From NCBI GenBank assembly GCA_947460595.1, contig CANHGS010000021.1, positions 1-56,761 on the forward strand: 56,761 bases of DNA, read 5' to 3'. Source of the DNA: Bacteroidota bacterium. GTDB taxonomy: Bacteria; Bacteroidota; Bacteroidia; Chitinophagales; Chitinophagaceae. Under the pieces are notes generated by a model. The model worked only from the letters and a program-made list of their open reading frames with translations, made no database searches and had not been told where the DNA came from. The translations under genes were made by a program, and so were the position numbers. Shown here in pieces: positions 43,718 to 52,996 of this stretch (positions within the stretch are counted from its first letter, which is position 1; the number at the start of each line of letters is the position of its first letter).

Positions 43718-44320
43718 ATGGGATGGTTCTGGAAAACCGCTTTTAGGTTGAGTGGCTGGCGCTTGCGCGATGCCTATCCCAAGGGGATTGACAAAGCAGT
43801 GCTCATTGTTGCACCACATACCAGCGCCTGGGACTTTCCCTTAGGGCTGGCAGCTAGATCTTATCTTAATTTAAAGCATACCCACTATTTAGGGAAGGAA
43901 GAACTCTTTAAAGGCCCCTTTGGTTTTCTGTTTAGGGCCACTGGGGGCGTTCCGGTAAACCGATTCAATAGGGAGAAAATGGTGGACCAAGTTGTAACGC
44001 TTTTTAAAAGCCATGACCAATTTATACTAGCACTATCACCAGAAGGTACCCGCAAAAAAGTGGAAAGACTTCGTACCGGTTTTTACCATATTGCCAAAAA
44101 AGCTGAACTGCCCATTGTGATGGTGGGTTTTGATTTTTCTAAAAAAGAGATTAGCATTGCCCCACCCTTTTTTGCAGGTGAAGACCAAGCCGCTGATTTT
44201 AGAAAGATTATTCAGTTCTTTGCTCCAATCAGGGGAAAGATTCCGGAACTGGGATTGGAGCATCTTTTGAATCAAGAATCTATAACAGCTCATTCACAAA
44301 ACAACCATAACGCTATATAG
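43718..44320 (+). CDS. 1-acyl-glycerol-3-phosphate acyltransferase-like protein
   Basis: A 200-residue PlsC-type acyltransferase for phospholipid or lysophospholipid acylation at the inner membrane. Catalytic H34-x4-D39 (HTSAWD) and the second motif SPEGTRKK (E109, R112) are present. The frame opens earlier with a TTG at 43691, but the ATG at 43718 starts the family-like sequence. It is followed 24 bases later by an acyl-CoA synthetase gene in the same direction; the two could activate and transfer fatty acids. Confidence 0.88.
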   Translation: MGWFWKTAFRLSGWRLRDAYPKGIDKAVLIVAPHTSAWDFPLGLAARSYLNLKHTHYLGKEELFKGPFGFLFRATGGVPVNRFNREKMVDQVVTLFKSHDQFILALSPEGTRKKVERLRTGFYHIAKKAELPIVMVGFDFSKKEISIAPPFFAGEDQAADFRKIIQFFAPIRGKIPELGLEHLLNQESITAHSQNNHNAI

Positions 44321-44344
44321 CCAATCACCTCCTTAAAAAAATAC

Positions 44345-46000
44345 ATGCAATTCAGCCATAACCCCCCCTCAATTATTGATTATTTTTGCAAATACGAAAT
44401 AGAAAAACCAGATTCCCTCTTCCTATCGGAGCCCGTAAATGGCGTTTATCAGGAATTTACCTGGAAAAGTGCTGGGGCAGAAATTAGGAAAATGGCGGCT
44501 GTTTTGGAGCAAAAAGGGCTCAAAAAGGGCGATAAAGTGGCAATTTTGAGTAAAAACTGCGCTTTTTGGGTAATGGCGGATTTAGCCATTTTAATGGCAG
44601 GATGTGTGCCGGTTCCCCTTTATCCTAACTCTATGCCTCAGAGTTTGAACCAGATTTTAATCCATAGTGATAGTCAACTTATTTTTATTGGCAAACTTGA
44701 TAATCCTAGCTTATTGCAAGAGGCTGTTCCTGATGGGATGCCCCAAATCAGCTTTCCTTATTACCCCATTGCAGGCACAGAAGTTTGGACAGACCTGACC
44801 AGTAACCAGGAACCACTTCAAGGAAAACCGCTAATTAACCCGGAAGATTTGGCTTGTATCATCTATACTTCCGGAACCACGGGCATGCCCAAGGGTGTGG
44901 TTCATAAATTTGAATCCATGAGTTTTGCGGTGGATGCTTTTTTGAAAACCAACCCAACGCTTAGAAAAGAAATTTTTTTCTCTTACCTACCACTTTGCCA
45001 TGTGGCTGAGAAAATGCTGGTGGAATGTGGTACCATTTTCACGGGAAGCAGCATGTATTTTGTGGAATCTATGGATAGTTTTACAAAGAACCTGCAACAT
45101 ACCAGACCCACGGTTTTTTTGGCGGTTCCCCGAATCTGGGAGAAAATGCGGGAGGAAATTTTGAAAAAAATGCCCCAGGCCAAATTGGACAGAATTCTTC
45201 GAATTCCGCTGATTTCTACCCTTTTTAAGCGGGTTTTGCGCAAAAAACTGGGGTTTTCTAGGGCAAATTTCATTTTTACGGGTGCATCGCCCATTAACCC
45301 TTTGCTCTTAGCATGGTTTAAAAAACTAGATATTGAAATTATGGAAGCTTATGGGATGACGGAGAATATGGCCCTATCCCATGCCAATAAAAAGGGGCAA
45401 ATCAAATTTGGTACCGTGGGCAGTTCCTACCCAGGCGTAGAAGTGAGACTTGGGGCCGACCAAGAGGTTCAGGTAAAGAGTAAGGCCTCCATGGTGGGCT
45501 ATTATAAAGAACCGCAGCTCAGTGCTGAATCTTTTATAGACGGTTACCTGCGCACGGGAGATCAGGGTTCATTAGACGCCGATGGTTTCCTAACCATTAT
45601 TGGTAGAACCAAGGACCAGTTCAAAACCAGTAAGGGTAAATACGTGAGTCCAGCCCCCATTGAAAGCAAAATCTTAGAACATCATTTAATTGATCAGGCC
45701 TGTGTAGTAGGACACGCTATGCCAAGTGCCATGGTCATTTGTATGCTATCGCCGCAAGGCCGAGAAGAAAACGCTTCCAATCTAAGCCTTGCACTAGGCG
45801 AACACCTGAAAAAAGTGAATGAACAGTTGGAGACGCATGAAAAATTGAGCAAGATGATTCTGCTCAAAGAAGAGTGGACCATTGACAACGGAATCTTGAC
45901 ACCCACCCTTAAAATTAAACGCAAATCGGTTGACCAGCAATACCAAGAAAACTATGAAAACTGGCAGGCCCAACCTGAGCCGGTTCTCATTCTATCATGA
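44345..46000 (+). CDS. Long-chain fatty acid-CoA ligase (AMP-binding)
   Basis: A 551-residue ANL-superfamily enzyme. The AMP-binding motif is IIYTSGTTGMPKG; further motifs are EAYGMTENMA, RTGDQGSLDADG and the catalytic Lys near KIKRKS at the C-terminus. It resembles FadD-like long-chain acyl-CoA synthetases of the shorter Bacteroidetes type. It lies just downstream of the acyltransferase and is likely co-transcribed. Start ATG at 44345. Confidence 0.9.
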   Translation: MQFSHNPPSIIDYFCKYEIEKPDSLFLSEPVNGVYQEFTWKSAGAEIRKMAAVLEQKGLKKGDKVAILSKNCAFWVMADLAILMAGCVPVPLYPNSMPQSLNQILIHSDSQLIFIGKLDNPSLLQEAVPDGMPQISFPYYPIAGTEVWTDLTSNQEPLQGKPLINPEDLACIIYTSGTTGMPKGVVHKFESMSFAVDAFLKTNPTLRKEIFFSYLPLCHVAEKMLVECGTIFTGSSMYFVESMDSFTKNLQHTRPTVFLAVPRIWEKMREEILKKMPQAKLDRILRIPLISTLFKRVLRKKLGFSRANFIFTGASPINPLLLAWFKKLDIEIMEAYGMTENMALSHANKKGQIKFGTVGSSYPGVEVRLGADQEVQVKSKASMVGYYKEPQLSAESFIDGYLRTGDQGSLDADGFLTIIGRTKDQFKTSKGKYVSPAPIESKILEHHLIDQACVVGHAMPSAMVICMLSPQGREENASNLSLALGEHLKKVNEQLETHEKLSKMILLKEEWTIDNGILTPTLKIKRKSVDQQYQENYENWQAQPEPVLILS

Positions 46001-46089
46001 TTTGGTCAATTTAATCCAAAAACTACGCTAACACACAATTTTAGCTCTTCAGATTCGTTTTCAATAGTAATTACGGTAAAAACTAAGTT

Positions 46090-46977
46090 ATGAAAACGAG
46101 AAACTATGTTGTATTGGGAGTGGCTTCGCTATTCCTATTTTCTTGCGTGAGCCAGAAAAAAATGAGACAGGCAGAGGTCAAATTCGGCGAATTGAATGGT
46201 GCTTATGCTGAATTGAAAGAAAAATACAAAGCTTGCCAAGACGATCAAACAGATTATAAGAGCAAGATTGCTGCGCTAAATACCCAGAAATCTGCTTTAG
46301 AATCATCTAATGCAGACCTGAAAAATCAGATTGACTATCTGAAACAGAACAATAATACGGTGCTAAATCAACTAAAAGACCTTTCTGTAGTTACTGGTTC
46401 TCAGGCAGAAAGCATTAAGAAGTCTTTAGAGAATATTGGATCTAAAGATATTTATATCAAGGATTTACAAGGATCCATTGCCCGCAAAGATTCTTTAAAC
46501 ATGGCTTTGGTAATGAACCTCAAGGGCGCTATTGGCAACTTGGATGACAAAGACATTAATATTAAGGTTGACAAAGGCGTGGTTTATGTAGATATTTCTG
46601 ATAAGCTTTTGTTCAAGAGTGGTTCTTATGACGTGACTGACAGAGCCAAAGAAGTCTTGGGTAAAGTTGCCAAAGTGTTGAATGCACAACCTGAAATAGA
46701 ATTTTTGGTAGAAGGACATACTGATTCAATAGCTATGAAAAGCGCTGCTATTAATGACAATTGGGACCTAAGTGTAAAACGCGCTACTACTGTTGTTCGC
46801 ATTTTGCAAACCACTTACGGTCTTGATCCAAAACGTATGACTGCTGCTGGTAGGGGTCAATACCTGCCTTTGGCCGATAACGCTACTGCAGAAGGTAGAG
46901 CTGCCAACCGCAGAACTAGAATTGTAATCTTGCCTCAGTTAGATCAGTTCTTCAAACTGTTGGAACCCAAAAAATAA
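46090..46977 (+). CDS. OmpA family lipoprotein with coiled coil
   Basis: A 295-residue outer membrane lipoprotein. The signal ends in a lipobox (LFSC, Cys19), so it is lipid-anchored. A coiled coil covers about 25-140 (KIAALNTQKSALESSNADLK). The C-terminal OmpA domain has FLVEGHTDSIAMKS and NWDLSVKRATTVVRIL, where Asp and Arg bind peptidoglycan. It tethers the outer membrane to the cell wall. A strong terminator follows 31 bases after the stop. Confidence 0.93.
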   Translation: MKTRNYVVLGVASLFLFSCVSQKKMRQAEVKFGELNGAYAELKEKYKACQDDQTDYKSKIAALNTQKSALESSNADLKNQIDYLKQNNNTVLNQLKDLSVVTGSQAESIKKSLENIGSKDIYIKDLQGSIARKDSLNMALVMNLKGAIGNLDDKDINIKVDKGVVYVDISDKLLFKSGSYDVTDRAKEVLGKVAKVLNAQPEIEFLVEGHTDSIAMKSAAINDNWDLSVKRATTVVRILQTTYGLDPKRMTAAGRGQYLPLADNATAEGRAANRRTRIVILPQLDQFFKLLEPKK

Positions 46978-47007
46978 GCAACTTACTACTAACCCTTTCC
47001 CAATAAG

Positions 47008-47033
47008 GCCATCCCAACGGATGGCTTTTTTTT
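47008..47033 (+). terminator. Intrinsic terminator of the OmpA gene
   Basis: GCCATCC-CAAC-GGATGGC, a seven-pair stem, followed by eight T. Confidence 0.93.
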
Positions 47034-47089
47034 ATATAGAACAAAGATGCAGCAAAGGATTCCCTTAGGTGTATGGTTGGGTATTACCC

Positions 47090-47581
47090 CTATTTAGTGA
47101 TTTCTTCAAACCCACCGGTTTGTTTGTTCTTACGCACATTATTCCAATGAAAATATCGGCCATTCATGGCCACATAGACCCCATGAGGTAGGGCTTGTAC
47201 AAAGGCCAGAGCGCTTCCCAAGTTAAAAAGTCCGTCTGAACTACCAAATTTATAAGGAATCATGGCGCCGGTAAGCACAATAGTTTTGTCTTTGTTTTCT
47301 GCGGCCAACACTGCTGCGGTTTCGGCCATGGTATCTGTTCCGTGGGTAATCACAATCAACGATTCCTCTGCCGATTGGCACTGACGAGCAATCAACTCTC
47401 GGTCATCCTGGGTCATTTCTAAACTGTCAATCATCATCAAAGTGCGGATGTCTACGTCTACCCGGCACCTACCCAGTTGCAACAGTTCCTGAATATGGGT
47501 GTCTTTAAAATAGAGCTGCCCATTGAGTTCATTGTATTCCTTGTCAAAGGTTCCGCCGGTGATAAAAATACGTATGGCCAT
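47090..47581 (-). CDS. Single-domain asparaginase-like protein
   Basis: A 163-residue protein matching only the N-terminal domain of bacterial L-asparaginases. Catalytic motifs are present: ITGGTFDK (first Thr), THGTDTMAET (second Thr and Asp) and VLTGAM (Lys region reduced). The C-terminal substrate-binding domain is absent. Short asparaginase-domain proteins of this size exist in Bacteroidetes, so this is probably intact rather than truncated. An upstream extension of 25 codons has no support. Substrate unknown. Confidence 0.82.
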   Translation of the reverse strand: MAIRIFITGGTFDKEYNELNGQLYFKDTHIQELLQLGRCRVDVDIRTLMMIDSLEMTQDDRELIARQCQSAEESLIVITHGTDTMAETAAVLAAENKDKTIVLTGAMIPYKFGSSDGLFNLGSALAFVQALPHGVYVAMNGRYFHWNNVRKNKQTGGFEEITK

Positions 47582-47685
47582 GGTATGGGTTTGAAACACG
47601 AAAATACAGCAATTAAACGCCAACAAGGGTTGCGGTTCTATCAAGTAAACAAGCATTTTACCAATGATCTCTCGCCGCTCCTTGA

Positions 47686-48762
47686 TTAAAGTTTATCGTA
47701 GAGGGCGCGGAGTTTTTCGCGGGTCATGATTTTTTCCCAGTCTTTTCCAAGCGCATTTTCCCAAAGTGGTTTCATGCCTAGTGATACATTCATCATCTTG
47801 TCAAAGTCCTCTTCGCTCAAGTTTTTACAAATGCCTTGAGGAATTTCTATGTTGTTCTTCTCCACCATGTATTTAAATTCCTTTACTCCGGCAGGATAAT
47901 ATTCTTCCAAATGGTTCATTACAATACAGTTACCCACTCCGTGTTTGGTACCCAATAAATAACTCAGACCATAACTCACGGCGTGCGCCACACCCACTTG
48001 AGAATAAGCAATGCTCATACCACCAGCATAAGAAGCCATCATCAATTGGTCATCGGATTCCTCATCCCAATGGTCTTTGTCTACATAAATTTTCTGACAG
48101 AGCTGCAAGGCTTTCTCACCATAGCTCTTGCTAAACTCGTTTAAGAATGTGCCTTCCAAACTTTCAATACAGTGAATATAACAGTCCATACCCGTGTAAA
48201 AACGTTGGTTGGCTGGCGCGTCTTTGGTTAATGCTGGGTCTAATACAATTTGGTCAAAGGGCGTAAAGTCTGAGTTCATCCCTAGTTTGCGCACGGGTCC
48301 AGTTAATACCGTAGTGCGGCTAACTTCTGCTCCGGTTCCACTCAAAGTTGGAATCCCTGCTTTGTATACGCCAGGAAATTTGACAAGGTCCCAACCTTGG
48401 TAATCCGCAGAAGATCCCGGGTTGGTCATCATCAAAGAAACGGCTTTGGCCAAGTCCATGGCTGATCCACCGCCAATTCCAATGACCCCGCTGATGGTGC
48501 CAAATTCCTCTTTTAATCCTTGGGCCAATTTATCTACCTGCGTAGTCTTTGGTTCATAAGTAACGTCTACAAATATGATCTTGTCCTTGCCTCTCAGAGG
48601 AACCCTACTGGCCAGTGCTTTGCCTTCAAAAAAATGGTCAACCAAAAAAATCATAGGGGCCTCGCCTTTGCGTTGGGGCGCCAAAATTTCATCCAATTGG
48701 TTAAAGGATCCGCGGCCATAAACCACATAACTCACCATTTTAAAATTCCTGAAGCTAGACAT
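47686..48762 (-). CDS. Iron-containing alcohol dehydrogenase, KdnB-like (Kdo 8-oxidase)
   Basis: A 358-residue dehydroquinate synthase-fold dehydrogenase. NAD-binding GIGGGSAMDLAKA and the metal-site region GMDCYIHCIESLEGTF with AHAVSYGLSYLLGTKHG are typical of iron alcohol dehydrogenases. The start FRNFKMVSYVVYGRGSFNQL and overall length resemble KdnB, which oxidises the C8 alcohol of Kdo. kdsB (CMP-Kdo synthesis) lies 2.5 kb away, but the partner aminotransferase KdnA is not in the window. The ATG at 48762 is chosen because the -7 element is at 48790-48797. Confidence 0.8.
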   Translation of the reverse strand: MSSFRNFKMVSYVVYGRGSFNQLDEILAPQRKGEAPMIFLVDHFFEGKALASRVPLRGKDKIIFVDVTYEPKTTQVDKLAQGLKEEFGTISGVIGIGGGSAMDLAKAVSLMMTNPGSSADYQGWDLVKFPGVYKAGIPTLSGTGAEVSRTTVLTGPVRKLGMNSDFTPFDQIVLDPALTKDAPANQRFYTGMDCYIHCIESLEGTFLNEFSKSYGEKALQLCQKIYVDKDHWDEESDDQLMMASYAGGMSIAYSQVGVAHAVSYGLSYLLGTKHGVGNCIVMNHLEEYYPAGVKEFKYMVEKNNIEIPQGICKNLSEEDFDKMMNVSLGMKPLWENALGKDWEKIMTREKLRALYDKL

Positions 48763-48789
48763 AGTTGTTGCTTTTACTAAATAAGAATT

Positions 48790-48797
48790 CAAAGATA
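48790..48797 (-). promoter_or_regulatory. -7 element of the KdnB-like gene
   Basis: Minus-strand TATCTTTG, an exact TAnnTTTG. The leader before the ATG at 48762 would be about 22 bases. Confidence 0.55.
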
Positions 48798-48952
48798 CAA
48801 CTTAGGGGGATTCGGGGATGGGTGCCAATTTTTGGTTTGATTTTTAACAACACTAAAAAAAATTAATTGAAAAAAAATCCATTTGTCTTAGACATTCAGT
48901 TTATTTAATGCCTATTATATGGCGGCGTAATCTATAAACTACCAATAACCAA

Positions 48953-49708
48953 ATGAAGCATCTAATCATTGCTATTTTCGGGATATGGATGTTGACTCAA
49001 GGCAGGGCACAGCCCAATAATTCCACAAAGTATAAAACTATGGCCATGGGTTTGTTTACTCCAATTATGTCCAATGGCGAACAGGACACTGTAGCCATTT
49101 TGATACAAGACAATATCCACGTTTTCAAAACAACTTCTCATTCTGTAACATTTATTTCGAGCGAGAATGATTTATCTAATGAAAGGAAAAAAGAGCAAAA
49201 TATTTTATATAAATATTTTGCTTTTGATAAAATAAGTGGTGTAGGATACGAAATTATTGGAGGGTCCTTTCAAAACAAGTTGCACTTGGATAGTTTTTTG
49301 GTTCAACGTTTTCCCCAGTATTCTTCAGATACTTCCATTAATCTTGAAAACTATATCTATTTAAAAGACTCAACCAAGGAATATGATTTGATTGAAACCT
49401 TTTTAAGTAAATCAAAAGAAAAATACAAGTATCCGGATTCTACTATCTTATTCTATAATTCAAAATTTCAGGATATAGAATATGGATTAAACATAAGAAA
49501 AGAAAAACAGTCTCAAATCAATAAGAAACTTCAGAAAATAAAACTTATCTATATGATTGATGAAAAAGATTTAAAAGAAAACGCTTTATCCAATCAAATG
49601 GTGATCTCTATAGAATTAATGGATCTTCCTAAAAAAGATTTGGATCCTCTTTTAAAAATAGCAGATAGGGCCAAGCAATATTTTGCATCTTCAAGAAATG
49701 CTCAGTGA
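48953..49708 (+). CDS. Exported protein of unknown function
   Basis: A 251-residue protein with a signal peptide (MKHLIIAIFGIWMLTQGRAQ) and no family I recognise. The body is polar and Lys-rich with predicted alternating strands and a final amphipathic helix (DPLLKIADRAKQYFASS). It contains no Cys after the signal. Its base composition is richer in A/T than the flanking genes. It is isolated: the KdnB-like gene diverges upstream, and its last seven bases overlap the end of the glycosidase fossil on the opposite strand. Confidence 0.7.
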   Translation: MKHLIIAIFGIWMLTQGRAQPNNSTKYKTMAMGLFTPIMSNGEQDTVAILIQDNIHVFKTTSHSVTFISSENDLSNERKKEQNILYKYFAFDKISGVGYEIIGGSFQNKLHLDSFLVQRFPQYSSDTSINLENYIYLKDSTKEYDLIETFLSKSKEKYKYPDSTILFYNSKFQDIEYGLNIRKEKQSQINKKLQKIKLIYMIDEKDLKENALSNQMVISIELMDLPKKDLDPLLKIADRAKQYFASSRNAQ

Positions 49709-49827
49709 ACAGACCCCATTTTCCAAAATTGAATCCCTTCAAATTGGCTGATGCCGCCATTGCTAAAGAGTTTGATACCGGTATCGCTGGGTTCAGGAAA
49801 AATTTGCGCATAGGACGATGCCCATGG
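49702..49827 (-). pseudogene. C-terminal remnant of a GH32-type glycosidase
   Basis: An open stretch of 41 codons with no start, bounded by TAG (49828-49830) and a TGA at 49702. It reads PWASSYAQIFPEPSDTGIKL followed by FSNGGISQFEGIQFWKMGSV. The pattern IFP-x-P-x-x-x-G-I-x-L-[F/Y]-x-x-G-G matches the end of the beta-sandwich domain of GH32 enzymes (levanase/invertase). It directly follows the sugar porter gene on the same strand, so an ancestral porter-glycosidase operon seems to have lost nearly all of the second gene. The family call is from memory of the motif and should be treated as probable. Confidence 0.5.
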
Positions 49828-49848
49828 CTAGGATACTCGCGGCAATTC

Positions 49849-51195
49849 TCATTGCAATTGTTTTTCAAGGTCTTCCAAACTCACGCCCTTTGTTTCTGGC
49901 ATACTGGTCAAGACCCAGATTAATTGCAAGATCATCATGCCTGCAAAAAATGCAAAAATGGGCCAGGGATTGTCTTTAAAAATACCATTTTCACTATCCA
50001 AGAATACGGGTGTGATCAGCGTGATAATGGCAGCAAATACCCAGTGTACGCTGGCGCCAAAACTCTGACCAGCACTGCGAATTTTATTGGGAAAGATTTC
50101 TGAGATAAATACCCAGATGACTGCACCCTGTCCTACGGCGTGTGCTGCAATAAAGAGCAATAAAAAGCTCATCAAAAACACTGGACCTGTTCCTCCATAA
50201 AAGGCATAAGCCACCATACTCAAACTAAAAATATAACCCAGTGATCCAATGAGCAATAGTGTTTTTCTACCCAATCTATCAATCAAATAAAGACCTACAA
50301 ACGTGAAGATTAAATTGGTTCCACCAATGGCAATGGAATTAAACAAAGATTCTTTTGCAGCAAGACCTGCTTTTTCTAAAATCTCTGGTGCATAGTATAA
50401 AATAAAATTGATACCCGATACCTGATTAAAAAAGGCAATCATAAATGCTAGGTAAATCACTTTCTTGTGTTTGCTGCTAAAGAAGTCAGCAGCTTTACCA
50501 ATACCACCTTCGGTTTGGTTGGCCATCATAATACTAGCAACTTCTCCTTCAATATCTTCCACACCAATTTCTTCCAAGACTGCTCTTGCAGCGGGCAAGT
50601 CATTCTTGTTTGAGATGAGCCATCTTGGGCTTTCTGAAATCCCAAATACCAATGCTGTATAGATAATGGATGGAACAGCTAGTACACCCAACATCCATCG
50701 CCAGTCATCGGCACCGCCAACTCCTTGCAAAAAATAATTAGAGAGAAAAGCAACTAATATTCCAAAGACAATATTGAATTGGTACAAAGCACCCAAAGTA
50801 CCACGGGTCTTGGGTGTAGAAATTTCTGAAATATAAATAGGTGCTACTACAGAAGATACCCCAATGCCAACACCTCCCATAAATCGGAAGAAGGAAAACA
50901 CATAGGGATCATTGGCTAGTGCAGATCCAAAAGCAGAGACCGCAAATAAGATTCCCACCCAAAGTAAGACTTTTTTTCTGCCATATTTTTCTGTAGGAAT
51001 TCCTCCAAACAAGGCACCTACCACCGTTCCCCAAAGGGCCATTGACATGATAAAAAATCCATGAAACAGAGGACTAGTATGCCAGAGTTCTTTAATGGGT
51101 TGATTGGCTCCGGAAATAACTACGGTATCAAAACCAAAAATAAATCCGGCAAGCGCTACTACAATGGACCAGCGCAGAAGTTTGTTGTTGTTCAT
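49849..51195 (-). CDS. MFS sugar porter family transporter
   Basis: A 448-residue proton-coupled sugar transporter with twelve membrane helices. It starts MNNNKLLRWSIVVALAGFIF. Family signatures are GFDTVVISGA, the GRKK loop, PESPRWL after helix six and PETKGVSLEDLE at the end. The Gln-rich and Asn sites of sugar porters are seen in QVSGINFILYYAPEI. A long upstream open extension from 51333 overlaps kdsB and has no family resemblance, so the ATG at 51195 is used. A GH32-like fossil at its 3' end suggests fructose or a fructan product as substrate. Confidence 0.92.
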   Translation of the reverse strand: MNNNKLLRWSIVVALAGFIFGFDTVVISGANQPIKELWHTSPLFHGFFIMSMALWGTVVGALFGGIPTEKYGRKKVLLWVGILFAVSAFGSALANDPYVFSFFRFMGGVGIGVSSVVAPIYISEISTPKTRGTLGALYQFNIVFGILVAFLSNYFLQGVGGADDWRWMLGVLAVPSIIYTALVFGISESPRWLISNKNDLPAARAVLEEIGVEDIEGEVASIMMANQTEGGIGKAADFFSSKHKKVIYLAFMIAFFNQVSGINFILYYAPEILEKAGLAAKESLFNSIAIGGTNLIFTFVGLYLIDRLGRKTLLLIGSLGYIFSLSMVAYAFYGGTGPVFLMSFLLLFIAAHAVGQGAVIWVFISEIFPNKIRSAGQSFGASVHWVFAAIITLITPVFLDSENGIFKDNPWPIFAFFAGMMILQLIWVLTSMPETKGVSLEDLEKQLQ

Positions 51196-51280
51196 ATGCA
51201 ATCGTTCTTGGAACAGTAAGATAAGCAAAGCCTGAGACATTTGCCTCATGCATTCGCCCTCAAACGATTGCTGTGAAAAT

Positions 51281-52015
51281 CTAGGATTTATGTAAAAGAC
51301 TTGCCGCTTTAACCAAGTCTTCAGGCGTGTCAATTTCTACACCCATATATTCCGTCACCACCATCTTTAGAGGAATCCCATATTCTAAGTAGCGCAGACA
51401 TTCAATTTTTTCTGCGGCTTCTAGGGGCGTCATGGGCCAATTGGTAAATTGCATGAGTGCCTCTTTCCTGAATGCATAGACACCAATATGTTCGTAATAA
51501 GTAATGGCTAATTCCTGATTGCGGGGATAAGGGATCACACTTCGAGAAAAAAACAGGGAGTTCATATTGCGATCCACCGCCACTTTTACATAGTTGCTGT
51601 CTTCAATATTTTTCTGGTCTTTCAAGACTTGCATTAAAGAAGCCACTTGCACTTTTTCAGCTTCTGCACCCTGAAATACTTCCAATAATTTTTCCAAAGG
51701 TTGGCGTTGCACAAAGGGTTCATCGCCCTGCACATTGACAATAATGTCTATGTCTAAACCCGCTGCGGCTTCAGCAATTCTATCACTTCCACTTTCGTGT
51801 TCACGCTGACTCATGATGGCTTTGCCGCCATTGCCCGTGATCTCTCTATAAATGAGCTCGCTATCTGTAACCACATACACGTCATCAAATAAACCGGTTG
51901 CCAACGTATTGTCATAGGTATGACGGATCACGGTTTTGTCTCCCAGGGGCTGCATGAGTTTGGCTGGAAAACGCGTGGCTGCATATCTGGCGGGAATAAA
52001 AGCGGCGATCTTCAT
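51281..52015 (-). CDS. kdsB: 3-deoxy-manno-octulosonate cytidylyltransferase
   Basis: Forms CMP-Kdo for the inner core of lipopolysaccharide. The 244-residue protein has [17 protein letters not shown], the [14 protein letters not shown] motif and [10 protein letters not shown], all diagnostic. The start [11 protein letters not shown] is clear. It lies 33 bases downstream of a fatty-acid hydroxylase gene in the same direction and 85 bases before the sugar porter. Confidence 0.97.
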   Translation of the reverse strand: MKIAAFIPARYAATRFPAKLMQPLGDKTVIRHTYDNTLATGLFDDVYVVTDSELIYREITGNGGKAIMSQREHESGSDRIAEAAAGLDIDIIVNVQGDEPFVQRQPLEKLLEVFQGAEAEKVQVASLMQVLKDQKNIEDSNYVKVAVDRNMNSLFFSRSVIPYPRNQELAITYYEHIGVYAFRKEALMQFTNWPMTPLEAAEKIECLRYLEYGIPLKMVVTEYMGVEIDTPEDLVKAASLLHKS

Positions 52016-52048
52016 GAACAGGGTTTTTACAAAGAAACAGCTATCGGC

Positions 52049-52870
52049 TCAATAATCCGTTTTCAGTTTCCCATCAAAAGGAACCTTTAACTGAAAACCC
52101 AGGTTCTCATCCTTACTATTGTCCAACACATCTAAGCCATATTTAACTTGGTCAATGGGTGTATGATCATAGGTTTGAAAGATTCTGTCCCAGATAGAAA
52201 AAATATTGCCATAATTGCTATCGGTTTGAGGGCGTTCAAAATGGTGGTGCACTTTGTGCATATTGGGAGAGATGATTACCCAACTCACTGCATCGTCTAG
52301 CCACTGTGGCAAACGAATATTGGCGTGGTTAAACTGAGAGAGTACGGCACTCATGCTTTGGTATAACATGACCAACCACATGGGTGCCCCACAAATAATG
52401 GTGGCCAACACCGCAAACACAGCGCGGAAAACACTTTCACCGGGGTGATGTCTATTAGCTGTAGTAGTATCTACATGGGTGTCTGCGTGGTGTACCATAT
52501 GGAATTTCCACATCCACTTTACTTTGTGTTCTATAAAATGAATTAGGTAAGCACCTATCAAATCCATGAGTAATAAACCCAGGATCATAAACAACCAGAC
52601 TGGCATTTCCATCAACTGCATCAGTCCATATCTTTTACCCACCACCCAATCACTGGCTTTGACCAACAACAAGGCAAAGGCAAAATTGATGACAATGGTA
52701 GTGATGGTAAAAAAGATATTCACCGCAGCATGACGCCATTTCTGGTATTGAAATTTAAACAAGGGAACCGCCCCTTCAATGATCCAGAAAAAGCTGATCC
52801 CACCCGCCAAAATCAGGGCCCTATGTAAACTGGGAATGGTTTCAAAATAGTGTACAATGCTTTCTACCAT
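52049..52870 (-). CDS. Sterol desaturase/fatty acid hydroxylase family membrane protein
   Basis: A 273-residue di-iron membrane enzyme. It has about four membrane helices and the histidine clusters HFIEHKVK, HMVHHADTHVDTTTANRHHP and NMHKVHHHFERPQTD. These match the eight-His di-iron pattern of the family. It probably hydroxylates a lipid tail, perhaps of sphingolipids or lipid A-type acyl chains; the neighbouring kdsB gene makes an envelope role likely. Confidence 0.9.
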   Translation of the reverse strand: MVESIVHYFETIPSLHRALILAGGISFFWIIEGAVPLFKFQYQKWRHAAVNIFFTITTIVINFAFALLLVKASDWVVGKRYGLMQLMEMPVWLFMILGLLLMDLIGAYLIHFIEHKVKWMWKFHMVHHADTHVDTTTANRHHPGESVFRAVFAVLATIICGAPMWLVMLYQSMSAVLSQFNHANIRLPQWLDDAVSWVIISPNMHKVHHHFERPQTDSNYGNIFSIWDRIFQTYDHTPIDQVKYGLDVLDNSKDENLGFQLKVPFDGKLKTDY

Positions 52871-52942
52871 GGCTGCAAGCGATTAGGCTTCAATATACAA
52901 ACTATTCAAGTTGCAAAATTCCCTTGTTGAACCAAATAAGCA

Positions 52943-52975
52943 CAAAAAAAAGGCCGTCTCAAACGAGACAGCCTT
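52943..52975 (-). terminator. Intrinsic terminator of dnaN
   Basis: On the minus strand AAGGCTGTCTC-GTTT-GAGACGGCCTT forms an 11-pair stem with one U-G pair, followed by eight T. It lies 22 bases after the dnaN stop. Confidence 0.93.
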
Positions 52976-52996
52976 ATCAATTCAGTTGTAAAAATA

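Noticed and set aside
49705..49923. Plus-strand open frame over the porter end
   Set aside because: It is antisense to the porter and the glycosidase fossil and has no protein-like character.
51196..51333. Longer sugar porter from 51333
   Set aside because: The extension overlaps kdsB and lacks family resemblance; the ATG at 51195 starts the usual cytoplasmic segment and first helix.
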